From JABMPR01 sp964508765 (GTDB taxonomy: Bacteria; Fidelibacterota; UBA8477; JABMPR01), in NCBI GenBank assembly GCA_964508765.1, contig CAZDVD010000057.1:1-11902 (forward strand): a stretch of 11,902 nucleotides of DNA, read 5' to 3'. The position numbers and the translations under genes are program-made. The notes beneath the pieces are model-generated. The model did not search any database and was not told the origin of the DNA. It was given only the letters and a program-made list of their open reading frames with translations. The stretch's first letter is position 1. Each line of letters opens with the position of its first letter. This document shows, in pieces, positions 7,946 through 11,902 of this stretch.

Positions 7946-9346
7946 TTATTTATTCTTGGATTGAAAGGCATTCCAGGCTGCCTCTCGATAACGTTTTGCT
8001 TCTGCACCAGGGTCTGCGCTGGCAATAATGCCTCTACCAACAATAATTGCATCGGCCCCACCCTCAATAGCGTCTTCTACGGTGAGATATTGCTGTCCCA
8101 GACCATCCCCCTTCGTGTCCAAGTTCACACCTGGCATAAGGAGCAGTTGATCCTGGGGTATTTTGTTCCTAAAACGTTTGATATCTTCAACATCAGCCCC
8201 GTGACCGATATATCCACTTACACAGTCTTTGCGACGTTTGCCCACTTCCAGAACTTGCCGGGTATATGTTTCGGAGATGAGATTGCCCTTAGCACTCATG
8301 CGGGCAAGCAGGAACCCTGATCTTGGGACATCCAGATCTCCAAATAGACCATCCAAAATGGCTTCACCAGCAATCATATGAACGGTTACATACTCAGCCC
8401 AATCGGCAATCTTGTATACGCCTGATCGGAATTGTTTACGAATGGTACTGCCGATATCAGCAAATTTGCGATCTTCGAAAATGAGGAAGTCATGTCTTTC
8501 AGCCAAGGCCTTTAAGCGTGGGACAAAACTACCGTTGTAGTCCTTTATGATGTCCACATGCGTTTTGACCATAAAGATTTCGGGACCTGTAGCCTCCAGA
8601 ATCTCAAAGAAACTAGCCATATCTTCTACATCCAGAGAAAGTACCAGGTTTGATTGCTTCCTGAGCATGGCATCCATGAGTTTCCGGGTCATGGGCGAGG
8701 TGGTGGAAGCCACACGGTCAGCAAATTTCAGCAGTGGCTTTTCCACTGGAGTGGCTACAAAATCACGGACTTTTTGAGCAAGATTTTCATCGAGCTTACC
8801 CTCGGCACCTAAAACCGAGATCATATCCTCCACAGTGATGATCGAGCTCAGCTTGTATCCTTTAGTGGCTAGCATCTCTTCACCGTTAAAACTACGGTCA
8901 ATCAGACACACAAAATCTTTTACTGCCAAACCGGCATGTTCCATACCTTCGGCCGCTTCAAATTTACTTTCACCGGTGGTGATGAGGTCGTCAATGATGA
9001 GACAGGTCTGTCCCTTCTCAAAATGTCCCTCAATCAATTTGCCAGTACCATAAGCCTTGACCTCTTTTCGTTGATAGACCAAGGGGGTGTCCATTTCAAC
9101 AGATACTTGAGCAGCTAGAGGTAATGCGGTATAGGGAATACCAGTGATAACATCAAAATTTTTATCAGCTAATTCAGCTTTGAGTAGAGCTACAATATTT
9201 TTGATAATACTCGGATAAGAGATAATGCTTCTTAAATCAATATAGAAAGGTGAAGTGGCACCGGATTTCAGTTTGAATTCACCAAATTTTAAGGCGCCAA
9301 TCCTGTGCAGATCCAGGATTAATGTTTTTTTGCCAGTATCCACCAT
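7946..9346 (-). CDS. Bifunctional orotate phosphoribosyltransferase / OMP decarboxylase (UMP synthase-like PyrE-PyrF fusion)
   Basis: One 466-residue chain carries the last two UMP steps. Residues about 1-200 are OPRT: FKLKSGATSPFYIDLR near the start, YQRKEVKAYGTGKLIEG (about 91-107), and the PRPP loop IIDDLITTGES (about 117-127). After a short linker, about 210-466 is OMP decarboxylase: KTHVDI (Lys261), FLIFEDRKFADIG supplying the Asp292-Lys294-Asp297 triad, then LLMPGVNL, GDGLGQQY and IIVGRGI. Domain order and the decarboxylase wording match eukaryotic UMP synthase. FLIFEDRKFADIG is, from memory, identical to the human and yeast stretch, and the total length is close to human UMPS (about 480). 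Start chosen at ATG 9346, with GGAGA 5 nt upstream. An ATG at 9358 would add four residues but has no ribosome-binding site. The gene lies between the 9-mer repeat element and pyrB. Confidence 0.96.
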   Translation of the reverse strand: MVDTGKKTLILDLHRIGALKFGEFKLKSGATSPFYIDLRSIISYPSIIKNIVALLKAELADKNFDVITGIPYTALPLAAQVSVEMDTPLVYQRKEVKAYGTGKLIEGHFEKGQTCLIIDDLITTGESKFEAAEGMEHAGLAVKDFVCLIDRSFNGEEMLATKGYKLSSIITVEDMISVLGAEGKLDENLAQKVRDFVATPVEKPLLKFADRVASTTSPMTRKLMDAMLRKQSNLVLSLDVEDMASFFEILEATGPEIFMVKTHVDIIKDYNGSFVPRLKALAERHDFLIFEDRKFADIGSTIRKQFRSGVYKIADWAEYVTVHMIAGEAILDGLFGDLDVPRSGFLLARMSAKGNLISETYTRQVLEVGKRRKDCVSGYIGHGADVEDIKRFRNKIPQDQLLLMPGVNLDTKGDGLGQQYLTVEDAIEGGADAIIVGRGIIASADPGAEAKRYREAAWNAFQSKNK

Positions 9347-9351
9347 GTGAT

Positions 9352-9356
9352 TCTCC
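9352..9356 (-). promoter_or_regulatory. Shine-Dalgarno that selects the pyrE-pyrF start
   Basis: GGAGA on the minus strand, 5 nt before the ATG at 9346. The alternative ATG at 9358 overlaps this site and is preceded only by A-rich sequence, so 9346 is the better start. Confidence 0.65.
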
Positions 9357-9374
9357 ATTTATTCATTTTTTTCT

Positions 9375-9503
9375 AACCGCAGAGAGCGCAGAGTTCGCAA
9401 AGATTGTTTCTATGCATCTGAAACCACATTTTTGTACATTTAAACTCATTTCTATGTTGGTTGCCCAACTCATCTCTCCGCGCATTTCGCGTTCTTTGCG
9501 GTT
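9375..9503. repeat. Intergenic inverted repeat with arms made of degenerate 9-mers
   Basis: This fills most of the pyrK/pyrEF gap. The plus-strand left arm (9375-9404) is AAC followed by three 9-mers: CGCAGAGAG, CGCAGAGTT, CGCAAAGAT. The right arm (9474-9503), read on the minus strand, is AAC followed by CGCAAAGAA, CGCGAAATG, CGCGGAGAG. The arms match at about two thirds of 30 positions. A second weak complementarity lies inside (AACCACA near 9422 with TGTTGGTT near 9455), so the whole 129 bp could fold as one long imperfect hairpin in the operon mRNA. No transposase or protein is encoded. From memory, similar CGCARAG-type arrays recur between genes in several bacterial phyla. Confidence 0.7.
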
Positions 9504-9520
9504 GACAATTTTAAGCCCCA

Positions 9521-10321
9521 TCATAGCACTGTTTTTCGCCCGGTTTTTCCACGATGTGCCACACCAAAATCTTCTAATCCATCCAGGGTCTCATTGTCCA
9601 CAATTGGACCTTCCATGCAGAGGATGAAGCCAGTGGGATCCATGACACATGACCCACAAACGCCTACACCACATTTCATGTACCGTTCAAGGTTCACTTC
9701 ATAGGGTAATTGATATTTTTTAGCTACAGCCACTGCTGCTTTCATCATCTTTTCAGGACCGGATATATAAATCTGATCAAAGGACTCTTTCTCCAGGATA
9801 GATTCCATCACATCGACACTGGTTCCCTTATGACCTAGTGACCCATCATCAGTAGCCACATGAGATTGATGAGATAAAATCTCAAAGTCATCCACATAGA
9901 GCAAATCTTCAGCAGAGCGGGCCCCGTTAATAGTGACGAGTCGTTTGACCCCATCTTCACGAAGCCTTTTGGCTAGAAATCGCAGTGGTGGAGTGGCATA
10001 GCCCCCTCCCACCATAAGGATATTGCCAGAATGTCGAGTGAAAGATCGCCCATAAGGACCACGGATGGATACCAGATCACCCACCTTCATTTTAAAGAGG
10101 CTGTCAGTGAACGGCCCAATATTCTTTATGGTCATCTCGAATGTGTTTTTATCAACATCCAGAATGGAAAAAGGTTTCTCTCCCTGACTGAAGATAGTGA
10201 GCATGATAAACTGGCCGGGTTCGGCATTGAGTTTACCATCAAATGTAAAGGTACGGAGGGAGGCGTTTTCTTCGCGGATCGCGGCTATGGGCAGGGTTTG
10301 ACGATCACACTTCACGGTCAA
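9521..10321 (-). CDS. pyrK: Dihydroorotate dehydrogenase electron transfer subunit
   Basis: PyrK is the FAD and [2Fe-2S] subunit that passes electrons from PyrD's FMN to NAD+. The flavin-binding motif KPFSI (about 49-53, a variant of RPFSI) and GPYGRSF (88-94) are followed by the nucleotide-binding loop MVGGGYATPPL (103-113). The cluster ligands are Cys217, Cys222, Cys225 and Cys235 in MKCGVGVCGSC and the following FILC. The ERYMKCG-G-CGSC wording resembles archaeal PyrK more than the Bacillus protein. Length 266 is normal. The start is given as TTG at 10321, overlapping the pyrD stop by four bases. A GTG at 10315 is equally possible and lies at better distance from the AGAGGA in the end of pyrD. 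The stop is followed by the repeat element. Confidence 0.94.
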   Translation of the reverse strand: MTVKCDRQTLPIAAIREENASLRTFTFDGKLNAEPGQFIMLTIFSQGEKPFSILDVDKNTFEMTIKNIGPFTDSLFKMKVGDLVSIRGPYGRSFTRHSGNILMVGGGYATPPLRFLAKRLREDGVKRLVTINGARSAEDLLYVDDFEILSHQSHVATDDGSLGHKGTSVDVMESILEKESFDQIYISGPEKMMKAAVAVAKKYQLPYEVNLERYMKCGVGVCGSCVMDPTGFILCMEGPIVDNETLDGLEDFGVAHRGKTGRKTVL

Positions 10322-11223
10322 TTTTCCTCTAGAATTCCTATGAGGTCCGAATATTGGGCATACCCATGGACCTCCATGAATGTTTCCATTTCATCACAGA
10401 TTTTTTTAAAGACATCCAGTCCATGGTCATACACGGCTGAGCCGACTCCAATGGCAGATGCGCCAGCCATCATCATCTCAATGGCATCCAGGCCGGTACT
10501 CACACCACCTGTCCCCAGAATCGGTATATCTACGACCTTATATGCATCATGTATAAGCTTGATCGCCAGGGGCTTGATACATGGTCCGGAAATACCTCCA
10601 AAATTATTTCTTAACACGGGTCGTTTGGCTACAGCATCGATGACCATGCCATGACCCAGTGTGTTAATCATGGTGAGACCATCTGCGCCTGCATCTTCAG
10701 TAAGCTTGGCAATGGCAGAGATGTCATTGGCGTTTGGAGATAGTTTTGCCAGCACGGGAATGGTACTCACAGCTTTTACAGCTGAGACGATCTCAGTGAT
10801 TTTGTCTGGCATGAGGGCGAAGGGGCGTTTGAATTCATCCGTAACATTAGGGCAGGATAGATTTAGTTCGAGGATATCAGCACTGGATTCATTTACCGCT
10901 TTTGATAGCTGAACAAATTCAGCAGCATTTGCTCCAAACACACTGACAATAACTACTCCGCCAATACCGGCATGAAATTTTTCGACTTCTTCTAGACCCT
11001 CAGCAATGCCTGGATTTGTGAGTCCGACAGAATTAATCAATCCGCCTTCAAATTCTGCTATAACTGGACCTTCATGCCCTATGCGTGGTTCGATACTGAG
11101 AGATTTTGTGGTAACCATTCCTGCCCCATCACGGATAACCCGCTGAAGTGAAGAGAAAGAGATACCGAGTATGCCAGATGCGAGGGTGAGAGGGGTCGAA
11201 ATTTCCTTACCCAGAAAACGCAA
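10318..11223 (-). CDS. pyrD: Dihydroorotate dehydrogenase, class 1B catalytic subunit
   Basis: PyrD oxidises dihydroorotate to orotate on FMN; the class 1B form works in the cytosol as a PyrD2PyrK2 complex with NAD+ as acceptor. The TIM-barrel motifs are present: LTLASGILG near the N-terminus, TTKSLSIEPR (about 38-47), INSVGLTNPG (63-72), and NLSCPNV (121-127) with catalytic Cys124, the class 1 base. Lys160 follows in AKLSPN, then GGISGP and GTGGVSTGLDAIEMMMAGA. A Cys base and an adjacent pyrK together indicate class 1B. It starts at TTG (11223-11221). An in-frame TAG lies three codons upstream with no ATG between, and AGGGTAGGT precedes it. This is the first gene of the leftward cluster, so the operon promoter should lie just to its right. 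Confidence 0.97.
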   Translation of the reverse strand: MRFLGKEISTPLTLASGILGISFSSLQRVIRDGAGMVTTKSLSIEPRIGHEGPVIAEFEGGLINSVGLTNPGIAEGLEEVEKFHAGIGGVVIVSVFGANAAEFVQLSKAVNESSADILELNLSCPNVTDEFKRPFALMPDKITEIVSAVKAVSTIPVLAKLSPNANDISAIAKLTEDAGADGLTMINTLGHGMVIDAVAKRPVLRNNFGGISGPCIKPLAIKLIHDAYKVVDIPILGTGGVSTGLDAIEMMMAGASAIGVGSAVYDHGLDVFKKICDEMETFMEVHGYAQYSDLIGILEEN

Positions 11224-11227
11224 ATCG

Positions 11228-11236
11228 ACCTACCCT
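11228..11236 (-). promoter_or_regulatory. pyrD ribosome-binding site supporting a TTG start
   Basis: AGGGTAGGT on the minus strand ends 4 nt before the TTG at 11223. The TAG inside it is in frame with pyrD, which excludes any longer protein. TTG is therefore the only practical start. Confidence 0.65.
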
Positions 11237-11312
11237 GCGAAATATTAGAGACACGGATTTTCTTTGGGAAATTGAAGGGGGTGATAATGGATTTTGAGCC
11301 GTTAACACAATG

Positions 11313-11341
11313 CTAAAATAGAAAATAAATGTGCAGGTCAA
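11313..11341 (-). promoter_or_regulatory. Candidate promoter for the pyr-pur cluster
   Basis: The minus strand has TTGACC (11341-11336) as a -35-like box and TATTTT (11320-11315) as a weak -10, with a short 15-nt spacer. The same stretch also reads TTTG, 18 nt, TATTTTAG, which is one base off the Bacteroidetes-type TTTG / TAnnTTTG pattern. Transcription from here would give a leader of roughly 80 nt ahead of pyrD. The match is modest, and nothing else in the 278-bp gap on this strand was clearly better. Confidence 0.35.
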
Positions 11342-11415
11342 AGGTCGATTTTCACTTATTTCAAATTCATTTTATATAATTGAAAAAGCACCCAAACTTT
11401 CTTCATCAAAATGAT

Positions 11416-11443
11416 TTGACAGCCCTTATACGCCGATTATATT
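11416..11443 (+). promoter_or_regulatory. Sigma70-like promoter for tRNA-Ala
   Basis: TTGACA (11416-11421) and TATATT (11438-11443) are separated by 16 nt. The -35 is perfect and the -10 has one mismatch. Expected initiation near 11450 gives a leader of about 50 nt before the tRNA, which RNase P would remove. Confidence 0.7.
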
Positions 11444-11501
11444 GATGATCCTCTTGCTCGTTGGTTGGTGGATGTGGCAAAGGGATTTTTGAAGATTTGT
11501 A

Positions 11502-11574
11502 GGGGCCTTAGCTCAGTTGGGAGAGCGCTTGACTGGCAGTCAAGAGGTCATCGGTTCGATCCCGTTAGGCTCCA
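11502..11574 (+). tRNA. tRNA-Ala (anticodon GGC)
   Basis: A full 73-nt cloverleaf. The acceptor stem GGGGCCT/AGGCTCC contains G3-U70, the alanine identity pair, with discriminator A73. The D stem is GCTC/GAGC with loop AGTTGGGA. The anticodon stem CTTGA/TCAAG encloses CTGGCAG, giving anticodon GGC, which reads GCC and GCU. The T arm is ATCGG-TTCGATC-CCGTT. One T-stem pair (50/64) is U-U instead of a Watson-Crick pair. The 3' CCA is not encoded directly: CAACCA follows the discriminator, so CCA would be added after transcription. It is transcribed away from the pyr-pur cluster. Confidence 0.97.
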
Positions 11575-11582
11575 CAACCATG

Positions 11583-11615
11583 AAAGTCTTAGTAAGTAAT
11601 TGCTGAGACTTTTTT
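11583..11615 (+). terminator. Intrinsic terminator after tRNA-Ala
   Basis: AAAGTCTTAG and CTGAGACTTT form a 10-bp stem with one G-U pair and a 10-nt loop. The stem runs into a T tract (11610-11615). It starts 9 nt after the tRNA, so it should end that transcript and insulate the GIY-YIG gene. Confidence 0.8.
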
Positions 11616-11627
11616 ATTTCTAAAAAA

Positions 11628-11885
11628 ATGACTTATACCGTATACATACTAGAAAGCTCTATGACAGGTCAATTATATATCGGCCAAACAAACAACTTTG
11701 AGAGAAGACTTCAAGAGCATATAGGCAACAAAGTTGTATCCACCCGAAATAGGGGACCCTGGCGAGTATTAAAAACCATTCTTGTTGAAACACGTACAGA
11801 AGCAGTAAGTTTAGAGATGAAGCTTAAAAAGATGAAAAATCCGGCCAGAGTAAAATCATTTCTCCTGAGGAATTATCCCGATTAG
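11628..11885 (+). CDS. Small GIY-YIG endonuclease-family protein
   Basis: An 85-residue stand-alone GIY-YIG domain. YTVYIL (3-8) and LYIGQT (16-21) are the two halves of the defining motif. The conserved arginine follows in NFERRLQEH (23-31), and the metal-binding glutamate is probably in AVSLEMKLKKMK. Proteins of this size (UPF0213/YhbQ-like) are widespread in bacteria, but most have no established role; DNA nicking or repair is a family-level guess. The lysine- and arginine-rich C-terminal half would suit nucleic-acid binding. ATG at 11628 follows an A-rich stretch with no Shine-Dalgarno, so expression is probably low or unusual. It lies just past the tRNA-Ala terminator, which suggests independent transcription or acquisition at the tRNA 3' end. 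Only 17 nt follow before the window ends. Confidence 0.88.
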   Translation: MTYTVYILESSMTGQLYIGQTNNFERRLQEHIGNKVVSTRNRGPWRVLKTILVETRTEAVSLEMKLKKMKNPARVKSFLLRNYPD

Positions 11886-11902
11886 AACGAGCGTCCCGAC
11901 AC

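Larger units (their letters stand above)
11222..11351. repeat. Perfect 10-bp inverted repeat bracketing the pyrD leader
   Basis: AAATCGACCT at 11222-11231 and its exact reverse complement AGGTCGATTT at 11342-11351, with 110 bp between. On the operon strand the proximal copy covers the second half of the pyrD Shine-Dalgarno and two bases of the TTG start. The distal copy abuts the candidate -35 box. It could be a pair of operator half-sites. If transcription begins further upstream, it could instead let RNA pair and hide the pyrD ribosome-binding site. Chance in AT-rich DNA is not excluded. Confidence 0.4.

Noticed and set aside
9375..9503. The 9-mer array as a CRISPR
   Set aside because: The units are 9 bp, degenerate, without spacers and in opposing orientation, and no cas gene is near.
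9322..9627. Plus-strand frame of about 100 codons across the pyrK/pyrEF gap
   Set aside because: It is read through the 9-mer repeat arms and the ends of two real genes. The arginine-rich wording comes from the repeat, not from a protein family.
10031..10654. Plus-strand open frame of 207 codons opposite pyrD and pyrK
   Set aside because: It spans the pyrD/pyrK junction antisense, has no recognisable motif or ribosome-binding site, and both minus-strand proteins are fully convincing.
11224..11501. A riboswitch, T-box or PyrR-type attenuator ahead of pyrD
   Set aside because: No terminator/antiterminator pair or recognisable conserved core was found by eye. Only the 10-bp inverted repeat and weak promoter boxes are supportable.
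11886..11902. Terminal GAGCGTCCCGAC as the left arm of a terminator for the GIY-YIG gene
   Set aside because: The window ends before any complementary arm, so it cannot be tested.

Overview
The window is a dense, leftward (minus-strand) nucleotide-biosynthesis gene cluster. At the right edge, facing the other way, are a tRNA-Ala gene and a small GIY-YIG gene. Moderate GC, Shine-Dalgarno sites, four-base overlaps and start/stop sharing indicate a bacterium. The gene set (Fe-S type PurF, small PurL with PurS and PurQ, PyrB with PyrI, PyrD with PyrK, a UMP synthase-like fusion) and a 9-mer repeat would suit an uncultivated lineage of the Bacteroidetes/Chlorobi/Marinimicrobia kind. That placement is an inference with low confidence; no rRNA or other marker is present.

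In transcription order from the right, the cluster reads pyrD, pyrK, pyrE-pyrF fusion, pyrB, pyrI, purE, a long divergent purC, purS, purQ, purL, purF and purM. The purM gene is cut by the left end after about 20 codons. Most junctions are overlapping or under 25 nt. The exceptions are the pyrK/pyrEF gap (about 160-175 bp, filled by an inverted repeat of 9-mers), the purE/purC gap (48 bp) and the purC/purS gap (81 bp).

The pyrimidine half covers carbamoyl phosphate + aspartate to carbamoyl aspartate (PyrB/PyrI), dihydroorotate to orotate (PyrD/PyrK), and orotate to UMP (PyrE-PyrF fusion). CarAB and PyrC are not in the window. The purine half covers PRPP to phosphoribosylamine (PurF), FGAR to FGAM (PurL/S/Q), FGAM to AIR (PurM), N5-CAIR to CAIR (PurE class I) and CAIR to SAICAR (PurC). 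PurD, PurN/T, PurK, PurB and PurH are not in the window. One transcript could therefore supply most of both de novo pathways, which share PRPP, glutamine and aspartate as inputs.

The 278 bp between pyrD and the tRNA holds a good plus-strand sigma70-like promoter for the tRNA and a weaker minus-strand promoter candidate for the operon. It also contributes one copy of a perfect 10-bp inverted repeat whose other copy covers the pyrD ribosome-binding site and start. Right of the tRNA there is a clear intrinsic terminator, then the GIY-YIG gene.

The points most worth attention are the eukaryote-like UMP synthase fusion, the 434-residue PurC-like protein, the merged pyr-pur operon, the inverted 9-mer repeat inside the operon, and the inverted repeat at the pyrD start.
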